Shown: positions 37,201 through 52,200 of the stretch, piece by piece
How the letters are laid out: every line of letters begins with the position of its first letter
How positions within the stretch are numbered: position 1 is the stretch's first letter
Assembly: GCA_027574665.1 (NCBI GenBank)
Contig: CM050658.1
Coordinates: 22,022,317 to 22,086,316, forward strand
Origin: Rhynochetos jubatus
Taxonomy: Eukaryota; Chordata; Aves; Eurypygiformes; Rhynochetidae
Length of the DNA: 64,000 nt
Direction: 5' to 3'
Notes under the pieces: model-generated
Told to the model about the DNA's origin: nothing
Seen by the model: only the letters and a program-made list of their open reading frames with translations
Database searches by the model: none
Translations under genes and position numbers: made by a program

Positions 37201-40200
37201 TCCACCGCAACAGGGACCTGATCTTCTGCAGAACATTTCCACCTCGCATTCTCAGCCGGGGTCAGGGAATGCTAAGGATGAAGGTGAGAGAGTTCTCCTT
37301 TAACGAGGAGCATCATTTATTGAGTACTTCAGATCTCACTCAAAACCCCTTACTTTGAGCTACTACAAGCTTGAAGAGAACATGGCTGACCCTGTTTTGA
37401 GCAGGAGTTGGACAAAGTTACTCTTTGATCTTCAAATCCAGCTAACGTTCAGGACAGTTTAAGACAGATCTTTCAAAAAGGATGCCAGGGTCATTTCTAT
37501 TATAGTGTCATTAAGGGGAGCACACTCCATTTATGGCAAGGAGCTTATGATAAATGGCAGCTCCAGGAATCTAGCCTGCCTTTATGGATCAGATCTGCTG
37601 TGATTCTTCACTGCAACCAAAGTGAAGACACAACTGTGAATTTGAAACACATGTGTCTGGGTCTGTATGGTTATATCCCAAACTAAACACCATCTTATGC
37701 GAAACACATTACCTCGTTCATATGTAGACCTTTCTTTTATGACAAGAAGCAGCCAAATCATATATGCATACAAATCGAGAGATGATTATTCCTCAGACGT
37801 CCACTTAAGAGCTGCAAATTTTTGCCATAATTTTCATATAGAAATAAATTACTATTGCAATCATAATGCCACCAAACTGAACAGGAATTGTGACAAAGAG
37901 ACCGAGGGGAAAATATTCCATTCACAAGCCTGCTTGTCCCAAGCCAAAAATACCCCCTTTCAGCCTGCCGTACTCAGCAAGTGAACAACACTACAAATTC
38001 AAACTGTTAGCTTCGCTCTTTCTGAAGATGCCAGTGACACCAATTCACGTTAATCTCGTGATCTGCTCACACAATTTGCTAGCCTACAAGCTACTTTCAC
38101 GCTGCTACACCGCAAGTGTGAAGGATTAGCCATAACTGTCCCTTGCCCCAAATGGAGTCAGGAGTTACACATTTGCTTCGTCCTACTACAAACCAGGGAA
38201 GCAACACCAGCCCGGTGTGATTTCTTTTTTTAAACACAATTAAGGTTCGGAGCTCTTTGTTTAGCGGTGTCCCTGCTGCTTGGCGCAGTGAGGCGGCGCG
38301 GGGAAGCGGCGAGCGGAGCCCCGCTCCCTGCGAGGACTCTTACGGCAGAAGTGACGCCCGCTGGGAAAAGGCTGATGTCAGCGCCTCAGCGCTGCCGGCA
38401 AGGATAAGGCGGCCTTTGTTTTCAGCTGAACTGTGAAAATGAGAAAATGCCTCCAGCCTGACAAACAAGAAACCCACATAACGCAGGTCAGGCCGGAGAC
38501 CTTTACTTAAAGGTACAACGCACTCCGTTCACATTCCCCTCGCAGCACACTGCCCAGAGAGAGCGAGTTGTACCACTGGAGCTGCCACGAAATGCTAAAT
38601 ACACCTTGAAAATAGAACAAAGCGGCTTCATTTGTTCAGAAAGACTGGCATAGCTCTCCAGCCACTTTGCCCGCTTTTGATTCTAACATAAATCAAGTTC
38701 CGAATTACTCTTCTGTAAATCAAGGTGATTTCAGTGAAGTCATAGGAAAACAATGGCATGTTTCAACTTGAGGTTTAAAATAAGCATGCTTCTCCTCCAG
38801 ACACGCCGGAAAATGAAGTATGGTACAAAAAGCACATTTTACCTCAGCAAGGTTATACTTCAGCAAATGCATTTTACGTGAAACATTTTGAGGGATATAC
38901 GAAAAAGTGTGAAACACAAATAAACTGCATATTGCAGCCTTAATGTGGGGTGCAAGTACTCGTTTTTCCCAAGTAAGGAGCTTATGGGTGTGATCTCCAT
39001 GACCACAGAAACACAGAAGCTGTATAAATACAGCCCAGTATGCTGCTGCAAGTAAGGTAAGCTGACACACTGATTTTTAAAAATTAATCCAGTATATTTT
39101 ACTACCCTAAAGCTGAGAATCCCCTCCTCTGAAAAACAAAGTCTTGGATACGTTGTTCACAGATTCACAGAGTGTCAGGGGTTGGAAGGGACTTCTAGAG
39201 ATCATCTAGTCCAACTCCCCTGCCAGAGCAGGATCACCCAGAGCAGATCACACAGGAACAAGTCCAGGGGCTTTGCAAAGTCTCCAGGGAAGGAGACTCC
39301 CCCCTCTCTGGGCAGCCTGTCCCAGGGCTCTGTCACCCTCACAGGGCAGAAGGGTTTCCTCATGTTCAGGTTGAACCTTCTGTTTGCCAGTTGATGGCCA
39401 TTGCCCCTCATCCTGCCACTGGGCACCACTGAGAAGAGCCTGGCCCCATCCTCCTGACACCCACCCTTTAGATATTTATAAGCAGAGATTTAGATATTTG
39501 TAAGCATTGTTCTTTGCATAGGAATTCCATTATATACTTTCAACACATCGTGGTTTTGCCAGGGTATTTGAATCACTCCAGAGACTGCGATCCATAGTTG
39601 TGTTTTTCCATGATAAAAGTAAACATACCCAAGTACAACTGTAAAAAAACTCATTAAAGAATATACATCAGGGACTTACACCTGAGCAGGGAATATCTCA
39701 AAGCATTCAATTTCCAAACAGAAGGCTGGCATCACTGGACTTCTAATAAAATATGCAAAGCATTTAAATGGATTCATTCCCACTGAAGCACAGTGACTGA
39801 GATGCTAGGGTGCTGGTACCCGGGAGTTAAGATAAAATTGCCAACAAAACGTTCTACCATTTATAGGGAACCACAGCACACAATTCTCATCCTACTTAAT
39901 TACGTTTCCAACCACAATATGCTGGTGTTAAGGGGATGAATATACAACTGCTTCACAGTTCTACCAACACAATCACAAAGACCCAAATGTCTGAACAAGA
40001 GCTGCTCATGGTTATCTTTCAAACACAGACATCCAAAGGAAAAAGATCTCTGACATTCAGAATACCTGAAGACATTCAGCTGGAAAAGTATGGATTTAAA
40101 CACGGCTACGTGGCAAAGACATCTGTAGCCCTAACATTAACTGTGGCAGCTATGCCCTGGAACAGTTTTTGTTATCACCAACTCTTTTGTCCTATGCTTT

Positions 40201-43200
40201 CAGGGGACTTGTCCTAGAAAGTTCAAAACAGATTGACTCTAAACCTCATCTTTGTAGTCCAAATCACAAACATTTCTTTGCTGTCACCAAAGATATCATG
40301 CCATCTAGTCTCCACATCTCTTATGGATTTGATTTTCTAAACTGGATTTTGTCAAACTTAACGCTTCTAGAACCTCCAAGTCACTACAGTGTGACTGCCG
40401 TTGTTGTGTTTCATGAAGTACTTCTTTCCCCAAATCTACCGTCTTTAGTGCAAACAAGTCAAGCTTCTACAGCACACTTCTCATCTCCAAAGCTGTTAGG
40501 ACCGTTTCATAAAGTTTCAGTAATGCATTTCTACTGTTAAACCAGAATCATAATCCGAAGGAGAGGGAAAATATGAAAAACATTAAAAAAAAAAAAGTTG
40601 TGGTGGTGCCAGGGAAATGGGAATAAAATCCAGAGGTAGTTTGTGAATGTTTTTGATATATCTGAAACAGAGACATTCAGCTACCTCAGACATATCACAA
40701 GTTTGGTCTTGGTAATATTCAGTGGAAAGCATTTTTTCATGTGGCCAGATCAAATTCACAAAATGAAGTAGAAAAAAAAAGATGGCCTCACGTATCTTAT
40801 AATTGATTATAATTGATCTACAGGAGATGGTTTCATTGAAACAGAGTAAGTCCCAACACATGAACACTGGGCAGACAACCAGTGCTTTTTATTATGGAAG
40901 AAAAGATGCCCACTTTGTGTAAAATCACAGAAGGACTCTACTGAGTAAAGAACTACACAGATCAGGTAGTTTTAAAATGTATCTATGGGATCACGTGGAA
41001 TAACTGCCTGTATCTTAGTTCTGAACCTTGGCTGCACATGAGTCTGTCGGTTCAGGCTTCATTACTTTTATGGCATGCAGTGTATAAAGTGTTACAGTGT
41101 ACGTAACTGCCAGCTGTGTTTTATTGCATCACTGGCAAATGAGTTAAAGAAAAAAACTGCACCTTCTCCCACAAAGTTACATAATAATTCAGAAATTTCT
41201 TCAGCTGTGTCTCGTACGCACGCCACAGAAATACAGCGTATGGTTCTTTCCAATACCAGCACTCAGCTCCAAGGAAAGGCTGCAAATAGTTTTTAGGAGA
41301 AAGAACAAAGTATGTTGTAAATGAGAAGTCTCTCCCCGCTTGTGAGCTTTTATTGTTTTGCATTACTTCAGTGCTGGATTCCTGATTTGTCACAAATTCC
41401 AAGACTGCAGACTACAGGCCCAGCCTCTGACTAACACTGTGGTGATTTATTTCAGGATAAATACCTCTGTCCGCATCTTATGACTGAACACAACAGTCCA
41501 CAGCAGCACGGAATGCGAGGAATGCAGAGGCTGCAGGAGCTGAGGCAGCAGGGAAAGGCGCACAGCTATCAGGCTGCCCTGCACTGCTGAACCGCTCCCA
41601 TCACTTCCTCCAGTCAAGAATGCAAGGAATTCTCTAAGCCTGTACTTCATGCCAACCAGACTTGCATTCCCAAGAATGAGAACACAGCAAGAATGGCATC
41701 TGATGATTACCCAACACATGCACCTCACTCATCAACGCCTTACCTGTACGAAAAATTCCACATCTGACTGTCAGAGCCGCCGTGCAATCCTTCAAGTAAT
41801 GTTTAGCAACAACTGCCGCTTGCCCAGTTGTCAAGGCAGACTACAGAGCAGCTGGCTCACAATCTCCTGGCCTCAGAAAAATGCAAAGCACTTCTGTTTG
41901 CTTCCCCACCCCCGTCAGCAGAGCACTGAGCGCGCTGGGAATCAGGGGAAGTGAAAGGAGCAGATTACAAAGAACAAACGAGTGAACAATACTTGAGAAA
42001 TTGCAAGGTGAATACGTTTTACTATAAATAGTTATGTTGGGCTAATTCCTGTTACTCCATGCTGTATGAAAACAAAAGAAAACAAGAAGTCACCCATCTA
42101 AATCACACCAGTCCTTGTGCAGATCTTCTATACAGACTGGAACAAAGGAAAACCAGCCAAAGTTTACACACAGCGTGATGTCAGCACACACACCAACGAA
42201 GGACAGCATTAAATTCTGTGAACCAGAGGTAATAAAAGCAAGACACTTACAGATGCGGATTGAACATCCGACTCATTTTAGAAACATGGTCATTTTCACA
42301 GTCTAGCTCATCATCCCCTTGGTCCATGCTGAGCTTTCTCTTGTTGGGACTGATAGGAGGAGGGCCTGTTCGGTGGTTGGTTAGAGCAGAGGACACTGGA
42401 AGAGACTGCATTCTGGGCTCACCTCTTAGAGCTGCTTCACCTACAGGCAGAAGACAAGTGACAATGAGCATGACAGGGAAAAGAGAGGTAAAATGGCATG
42501 TTTTTGAAAACATTCCTGCAGAAAAATTTCCCAAATGGATATGAGGACTGCATGGGCACATTGAACATGGTTGTAAGATAAATAAGGCATCATAAACCAT
42601 ACTTTAGTGCTTTATGCTGAAATAAATGGTTGAAAAAAGGTAGCATGAGAGGGGTCACCTCACCCCAGATGATCTGAAAGGCTGAGCTAACACATCATTC
42701 CAAGAGCATTTTTATTCAGAAGCATTCCTTCTTACAAGCTGCCATTCCAACCCTGAACTTTCATTACCTCATTCTGCAGAGCATGACTATTCGCAATGAA
42801 ATACGCTTTGTTCCTTTTCTTATGGTTGTGGTTATAAGTTCCAGGGCCACAGCTCACATTTATGCCAAATATTCAAGATCTAAAACTGAATAAACCTTCA
42901 AATTCTCAAATTATTCCTTTTATAAAAGGCTGTCCAAAACAAGCTTGTCTAGTATATAACTATGCAAGGTAAAAATTAGGGCAAAAATTGGAACTTGCTG
43001 ATGCAAGTGTAAGTTTGTCCTTAAATGTCCTCCTTCTTTATGCTTTGAAACTGTGTTTGGAGCAATGAACAAAGAAGCACGCTTCTTCAGCACAAGAATA
43101 ACAAAATTTCAGTTTAAGAGTGCTCATTTTCAAGTAGGCAGACTGGTGGTAGGGTACTGAGTTGATTATACATTTTCTATAATCAACACTTCTCAGAAAA

Positions 43201-46200
43201 TGCCATTCACAGCATGTGGGAGCTGTGTATAAATAATTCCAGAAATGATACAATTAGCTGGCACGTAAACAGGTTCACATACCGTTAGTAAGCATGCATC
43301 ACAGGGTGACCGCAGCGCTGCCACCGCTGCAGCTCAGCATCTCCCTGAATGTACAGCCCGCAGCACACTGCTGCACTCCACCAGCACTTGCGGACTTCAC
43401 TGGAACTCACATCCTTACAGCCACAGGTCATATTTAAACTTCACAGGGTTCTAAAGATACTTAAAAAAATGCTTTCTGGGCTTCCTAAGCGGCTTGGAGA
43501 GGAACTAAATTAACCAGGGTTACCTACTCTGGTAATATCCCCGAAACAGTCACTTTTGCTGGAGTTTAAAATTTGGATTTTTCCTACATCACCAGAAGCA
43601 TTTTGTTTTCTACATGACCATAATTTCCAGAACTAAAATTAGGATAAAGTTAACACCATCCACAGCCCCGAGGTACCTGACAATGGGAATCTTTGTATGC
43701 CACCACACATTTTCACATCATCGCTGGGGCAGATGATTTATAAAACGTTGCCCTAATTCCACACACGACAAATACTATTTTGTTGGAAAAAGAAGGAGTG
43801 AGGAGAAAACCTCCTGAATGTTTACCAGTAAAAATAAGGGGTTTGCCAATTTAGTCAGCATAATATAAACTAGCAAATATACACTGACCTATAATATACC
43901 ACAAGTCATGATTTCTATTAAAGACACTGGCACCAAATCTAAATAGGAACTTTCCATCTCAGCTCTAAATAGTAAAAACTCCGCTCTGCTGCAAGTGCTG
44001 AGACAGACATCCAGACCCTCTGCCCTGTTTGAAACGACCCAAGCGTTAAGTGGGAAGCCCCTCACAAGCACTCTAATCTCACAAGAGAAGCTTTTATCAA
44101 CCAGACCTCTCATATGAAATAATCTTCATATCACTAAAAATTTTGCATTTTTTCATCAGCCTTTATATTTTGCCAGTGGAAAGCTCCACCTACACAGTGT
44201 TCCAATTCTAAACCTTAGAAGTAAACCACATCATACCACTTTCGGTGAGGAATCTCCCTCAACTCTATCTTTGACAAAACTAAGTTAATACCCATGTCAA
44301 AAGATAAAACTTTTCATCAACTAAAGTTTGCGATGCTTTCATCCCACCCCTACGCAATCCCTTTTCTCTGTGAATCACTTCTGAAGATTCAAACACAAGA
44401 TTCCATGGCAGGAATTGAAAATTCCATGTAAGCACCTAACTCCAACTGACTTCTGAGCAACTCCTGACCGGCAATTTAAACATCATGTAAAGCTAACTCT
44501 GCTGTTTACAAAAGGCAAAGATCTCTAAACACTGTCCAATTTCTAGCTGCTAATACAGAGCACAGCACTCCGAGGGCCGCTATAGGGAAAATTACCTCCA
44601 TCTCAGCCAGACCCGACACACTAAGTTAGAGACTTTTCCTTTGTCCCTGATACTTACTATACAATTACCTCAATGGGATCTTTCTTCTTAAAACAAAACA
44701 AACAAACAAAAAATTAAAAATTCATCTTATTATACAAGCACTTTTATATTAACATCCAGATTAAGTAGAAAATCTGGTAAAAATGCTACTGCAATCGTAT
44801 GTTGGAATTAAAGAAATCCATTTTAAGGAAACTTAGCAAGGAAAGGAAAGACTTCCAATTAAAGTCTGTTGAACCTGGTAATGCATTTTCCCAATCGTAA
44901 AGGAATGTGATAGTTATGCAGGGGACACAGCAAGGCCTTCAGATAAACACACCAGAACTGTTCCAGTGTATCTGCAGCTCCACAGGGCTGTTTGGCCAAA
45001 ATTAGTCAAATCAACAAAACCTGAGAGGTGCCCATGATGAGCAGGCAGGCACAGGTAGAGCCCTTACACCCTAAATCTCTCCCAGCAGATGCTGGGAGAC
45101 ACTGAGCGCCTCCTCACGAAGAGATACAAGGGGCTGGTGCTCAGCGTGGTGGACAGCCCATCCTGCAGACAAAGGCAAGCAGAGAACACTGTTGGACAAA
45201 AGAGTCCAGATAACAGGGTAGGATCAAGAGGGAAAGTATCTCTACCTTGCTCGTGGGGATAAACTGCATACCCATATGCTGTATTCGTAGCCTGGGTTCT
45301 CATGTGGCCTGTAAGTTTGATTAGGGCTAAAACTGCTTTTTATTTAAATAAAAAGGCAATTTCTTTCCCCACTACTTTCCTCCTTCCCCAACTTGAATTT
45401 AAACCAGAGGGAGAAACCACAGCAGAGCCTACCACACAAAATGCTGTTTTACTGACTAGATTTGTCTCCCCCAGCTGACCACACTCCATGGTAACCAGAC
45501 TCGCATCATACAGCTGGCAAGACAACACTCTGATAAAACAACTGTGTTTTATAAAACTCCCCAAGTCCAAACTCCAGTCTTCAGAATTCATTACTGTGAC
45601 GGCTTGTGTCTGCACTGCAACTGAAGGCAGAGATAGCAGAGACATTTATTGTGCCTCTCATAATACTTCTCTTTGTTTCACTAAGCAGCTGGTGTAAGGC
45701 ACTCCAGATCTGCTGCTTTCAGATAGTTCTACTTACAACTATTCATACTAGGCTTTTTTTTTTTTATTAAAACTGTTAGGCAACACGATAACGCACAGAC
45801 AAGCTAAACAGAGATAACAACGTGACGTAGTGTCTGCCTATACAGCAGTACTGCAGTAGTGCACGCAGTTGACAGAAGTCTGTGCAGTCAGCAAGAATGT
45901 TTTTTATTTTAACCACTTACAAGCCTAAACTGAAAGTGATTCAAATTAACACATGCAAACTAAATGTTTGCAAAACCAGCGTGGCTCTTCTCAGACATAC
46001 ACACCACCAGGATAGTGCTCTGTAAACAGTGGAACTTCAACTCTGCCTTTCTCTTGCAGTTCCGTCAGCAGTATCTGCATCCCTACTGAAATGTCCGTGC
46101 AATACAAACATCACAACAGCAAAAGTCATGTTTTTACAAGTGTGGATTTGATAGCAAGACACCAGAGAAGTCTTAAAATATGTCTGAGAACTCCAGGAGT

Positions 46201-49200
46201 TACCAAAGACTGGGAAAAAAAATATACACTATTTGACAGCTAGCTTCCTTCCTCTGACCTAGCGACGCAGTATGGGCTGCAGTAAGACACGGCTACCATA
46301 CCCTATTCCCCCTCCAGATTTCCTCTCCCCCGCTGGCTACTATTAATGCATAAAGTCTGAGCATTCATTACAGTCCAGAAATGAAAGGCTTCATCTATCC
46401 AACCAAAAACTGCCATGATGCAGACTTTAAGACAAACTGAAATAAAACTCCGTGAAAGAAAATTCCAGCACTGCCCTTACCCATTTCACTTTTCCATTCT
46501 GCATCTGACCAATGCATTTGTCCATGAGAGTAAATTCCTGACACATTTATTAACGTGAGGGGGAGGATGGACATCCTCGGTTGTGGTGTCTGTCAACAGG
46601 GTCCTTCACCTTTAGGGCCTTGGACTGAATTACCATAACCTCAGGCCACTCAGTTAATAAAATCATGGGCACAAGCATTTAACAGACATTAATTAACGTG
46701 CATTACACCTTTAATTATCTTGTCCAATACCTCCACGCAGGCAAACTCTCATTAATAGGAGCTGCCTCATCTTCTTAGGACCAGACTTGCCCAGAAATCA
46801 ATAGTACATGAATATCTTCAAGGGCAGTTTTCTCTACTTGTCTAAGATCAGATTTTAGCTCTCATGGCATACGAAACACTTCTGCTGAAAAGCCAAGACA
46901 TTCACAAAAGCTACATATATGTGATAAGAAAATATAACTACACATATGTACATATTTACATATATGTACAATGAAATTGGTTATATTTTCTGATTCTAAC
47001 AATCATGAGATTAAAGTGCAAATAGATTGGAATGAATTTATAAACTATTGCATGTTTTCTTCCACTCTCAAACACAGAAGTCAGTCTGTGCCAACATAAA
47101 TTAGGATAAATGGCATAAAAATTCCTATTCGTGGACAAAAATCACATGATTTGAGATATCAAATACCAAGCAGGGAAGCCACTGCAAATTACTCAATTCA
47201 ACAAGTCATCAAAACAGGTTATCAAAACAAAAGAATCACAATAACAAAGAATTAATCTGCAGATGTCAGCTGCCTGGTTTGGGTATTACTTCACACCACA
47301 CTATACATTTTAAGAGGACTGATATCCTTGAAATTGTGAAATTCCCCAGACATTAAATCTGTGTGAAAGTGAAGACTACAGACAATCTTAAAAGTATGTA
47401 ATTCAAGGCAGATTTACTTCACTTACTTGACCAAAGAAAATGAATTAATCCATTCAGACTCCTCAGCAGTAAATCTCTGGTTCATGACAAAAGCTATCCT
47501 AAGAAGCAATCGCAAATTGTATTTATTTATATAATTGCTGGATATTTCTATAACCCCTACTCAAGCAAACAAAAAAATCCCTTATGTAAAAACATCATTT
47601 TGTACCGCTAATGTATTTCTGGATTGCAGTTTCTATAAAAGTTATGATTTAAGCTGATCTTAAAGAAGAATTAATTCTAGGAAGTAGTGTGCCACACGCT
47701 GTAATCAAAGTCACAGTAGTCTGCATTTCTCCAGGTCTACCTGCAGAGCATAATAAACCAGCAGACTACAGGAACAACAAAAAATTAATTAGTAATGGAA
47801 ACAGCCTAATTATAAAATGCAATGACATTAGATCTTGGGAAAACATTATTATAATTGATAGATTTCTTTCAGCAGCCAACTTACTGATTCACTTATCTGA
47901 CATATGTTGCTGACTTCCTTAAAATACGACAAAAAGCTAATTCAGTAGAAACCAGAGTCACATACGCGTGTACAGAAAAACTGGCAAAAGCCTGCTCTCA
48001 TCCATTTACAAAACATATGAAAAGCACTTACTCCTGGAACCAAGCTCTGGCTACCACTGTGCAGAAACCTGTGCCAGAAAGCCCATGGCCAAAACCAAAA
48101 TACTGCGATTAAACTGATGACTCGACTCTGTCCTGGCTCCCCTGTCTGCCCATGCCTGCCAATGAGGGACACATTTATGCTTGACACTGCAAACAACAGT
48201 CACCTCAGCATTCAAACACCTCTCCCACCTTCTCCTCCTCCCTCCTTCAAAGAAAGAGAAGACTTCAGGCACAGTGCTATCGCCAGCAGCCTGCAGGCAT
48301 GCTTGCCTGAGGATCCTTTCAAAACACACATTGTTAATCAGAGCTGAGTAGCACAGGCTAAAGCAGACTGCCACTTAACAGCCCTTGAAAATGCTGTGTT
48401 AGATACAAAACACTGAGTTGCAACAGGCAGAAAACAGCAGTTGCCTCCCCAAACCTGTTATTTGTTCCTTCGAATGTGCTGTGAAAAACTGACTGTATCA
48501 TATTTTCCCTCGTCCTACTGTGAAAGCACAGATGTACAGAACTGTGTATGCATGCTCTCTGTACGTAAACTGACTTCTGTGGATAACTGCTGCAGTTCTA
48601 CAAACTACCATTAACGTAAGAGAAGTTCTCTGCTGACCACTTACACTAGGACTGAAATAAATTCTCTTCACACTATTTTCACACCTTAACAGCTGGGACT
48701 GTGGGGCTGGGTTCAGGTCCAACCCAACAGTGAACTCAGGCTTAGTTCTAACTGTAGAGCATGAGACTACTTCATGACTTTGCACATCTGCCTTTAACAA
48801 TGTCCCATTTAGCCACTCCTGCAGCACCTGCCTGAGCTGAAAGTCTGAAAAAATGTTCATTTCTTCTGCTTAGAGTACTTGTACTCACCTAAACTATGGT
48901 TACAGGAAGATTCCAGTCACCTGGCAGGCGACAGTTGGATGTCATCAATGCAAAACTAAACCAATCTCCAGAGAAGTAGCAGCAGGGATGTCTACAGCAC
49001 TGTTAAGCTCAATGTCAGAACAGGATTCCCTCAGTTGATGACTGAGGATGGGTGTTTTGCTCAGGAAGCAGGGTTGCTCCCAAAGAGCACTCCCTTCTGA
49101 GCCTTCTTGCCAGCTGTCCCAAGGAAATCCTGTATCAAACATTTAATGTCAGTTAAGAGGGACTGAAAATTAACACGTGACCCTCTGATGTTTGCTCAGT

Positions 49201-52200
49201 GCCTTACAGAGGCTCCTTAAGAGAAGGGCAAGCTGCCGTGCTAAGCAGAGCAACCGAGTACAGACAGCAGCGTGTGCCTTAACACGGCGCTGTGCTTGTG
49301 TCTAATACATCCATAATAATATGCCAAATAATACAGGGCTTAGTACGTAACGAAGATCTAAGACACAACAGCGGACTGTCCTACAGAGACATCGCCGCTC
49401 TCTGCCTAGTCTTGGCCTGTGACTGTACAGTCAGATACGTACAATCCTTGCTCAGGTAAAAGCCACGAGAGTCGATATACTGGCATGCAAAGGAAACCAT
49501 GGAAAGAGCACAGACAGGCCTGTTAGACACTCAAACTGACAATAATACCTTGCTGAATGAGCCAAGGAAGGTACAACTTCGAAACTCCTCAGACTAATTG
49601 CACTTCCTACGTAAAGTGCTGACGATTGCTTTTACGTGGTGCAGAACAGCGTGACCCAACAAGGGCATCCCAAACAAGGCAGGGGACAAAAGAGAAAGGA
49701 CGACAAATGGAGAAGCATCATTTATGTCTTCTGCAGAAAGCAGTAAATTTCACCTTCTAATGAAAACATGACACTACTATTCACTGGTCAGTGAAATATA
49801 CACGATCCATTTAATTCCTTGGCAAAACATACTGCATTGTAAGTACTGCAAGTAGTTCTGGTGTATCCCTACACCATAACTCCCATGTACAGTAATACTG
49901 CAATGTAGTGATTTCAGTTTCTTCAGTGATGGGTAATGCTTTCTGCTCTGTGCAGTTGAAATCTCCAAAGGTTTTAGGTGAGTATCAGTGTGCCAGATGC
50001 ACAGACAGAGGTGAAGTTCCACCAGTCCATGAAGACACTCATTTTCACCTTGTAACCTGGCTGGAACGCCGATGGGACACACACTAATGAGAGCAGGAAA
50101 CAAAGATCATGCTGATGGGTACAGCACTTCCTAATAAAGAGAAAAATTCTAGAAAAAATAATGAAAACTACCACCATGCCCAGTTCAAAAAATAAACATA
50201 TCATCAGAATTCAGCCTTCTTTAATTTATCTGCAAAACTATTACACAGCATTTTCTCACATTTCTGAGAAGCAATTTTAAAAGCTGCCCGATAAAAAGAT
50301 TTACTTTTCTCAGCGTGACACAGTATTTTTACATTTTTAATAAAACCACCTTGAATAAAAAACTGTGAATAAAATATAACAGTAGGTCAGCGTGTTGACA
50401 TTGCTTGCCAAAATGATGGTGGTTTCCAGATCTAGGTGTTCTTTCTTTTGTCACCCAGCTAAATGACTTGCTGCATTACATAAAAGCTGATCAAAGACTA
50501 GCCTGGCTTTTAGCAGAACCAATCAAAGGTAGAAGACCTGCCATCTATTTCTGAAGTAAATCAAAGTCACAGCGAGGTCACAACCGAACAAATTACTAGA
50601 TTGGGTGCTTCGGCAGTATTCCCACGTTCTCAACAATACCTTATAACTATATACCTTCATGCAATGGCGAAGAGGGACAAATAGGAAATGCAAGTTGTGA
50701 AAGCTCAGACGTGAGTAATTCCTCCTAAGCAGACAGAACACATTTGCTACCTTCCCTCTGGTTTTTTTGATACTGTTTCTGTTAGCGGACAGCAATGTAG
50801 ATCCTAAGGTGTGAAACAACACCTTCCGTGCCGACGGAAGGATCCTGTAACATTAAACTCCTGCACTGGGTAATCAGTGCCCCTTGTGGATATGGGCACA
50901 GTCAGTATGCTCTACAGCAACCGTGCTTAAAACATTCATTTTGAGATGTTTACTTGAAATGTGGTCATATTAAAATTACACCCAATGAACTGTGCACTGT
51001 TTCTTTCATAGCGTTTGAAGCAAAAGGTGCTATGCAAAGGCAAAACAAAAATCCACCTATTTAAATTAGAGTCTATTTTAAGATATAAGCATGCCCCAAA
51101 CACCTTTTCTCACATTATTCTCCTTTGCTACATGTGGAAAAATTCAGAGCATCAATAAAAATAAGCTTTTAGAAAAGAGCTGTGAAATCTGATATTGCAC
51201 TTTCAAGCAATGTTTCTTTCATTCCCTTTTTATTTTTCCCCCAAATTCCCTACCTGGAAGGTAGAAGGCTCTCAAGAGGGGATATAAATTCTGTTTGTAT
51301 TTTAAAAATACGGCAAGGTAAATATATTCAAAATGTTAGTAGAAGATAGGCACACACGGGTGGGTCCCTTTGAAATGGGTTTGGAAAAAAGTGGGGTCCC
51401 TGTTGAGACCACTGTACTGTGTGCAAGTCCTGCAAAGCCTAGTGTTAAGTTCCGGACCGGATTCCCATTAGTGGCATACAAGAGACCTCACAATGGTAAA
51501 TTAAAATAAAAGCACGCCACACAAAGCAAAGCAGTCTTGGCTACGGCATCTTCCCCACGCGGCGTGTGGCCAAGCAGGCAAACGCCTGAAGCTGCTGCCA
51601 GGGCAGGAGGAGATGGGATTGCTGGAGGCAAGCCGTAACCATCCCATGCACACGGACACACAACCAGGAGCTGCTGCCGCCCTCAACGGTCATCAACATA
51701 ATAATCTCTTCCTAAACTGAGGTGAAGTGAGCAAATCAACATAATAATCTCGTCCTAAACTAAGGTGAAGTGAGCAAATTACACCTTTGGCCTAATGAAC
51801 CCAGGAAAACTTCAAGTTCAGTTTTGGTTTCCTGCTACCTGATTGCAGTCTGTCTGAAACGGACGCACGCGTTTGAGGAACACAGAGCCCCTTCAACCAA
51901 GCTGGACAGAATACGGAAGACTAATCCACAGAGCCAGAACAACTCCAACCCATCTCCACAAAGAATCCATTGTAAAGAACAAAATCCCTTTGTCCTTCCA
52001 AATAGGCTCCAAAATCCCTTCTACAGAGGGAAACTAGAGAGCAATGACAACTGCACAGGGCAGTCAATCTCTGGGAATCCAGCAGCAAACTACATGAGCC
52101 ATTCAGATGAAAACAAGATAGCCTTTTGATCATGCTATTTACATAGAAAATGAGGAGGACGTGTCAGCTTGCCAATTCCTTATTTGCAGGGGTTTACTGT

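Larger units (their letters stand above)
24540..42250 (-). other. VGLL4: VGLL4 intron 2 (17.7 kb)
   Basis: GTAAGT…TTTTAG intron. It holds two CpG-rich blocks (about 34870-35560 and 38260-38415) that may be internal promoters or enhancers, and the clearest CR1 copy (39158-39510). No exon was recognised in the rest. The many short open frames have no family resemblance. Confidence 0.9.
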
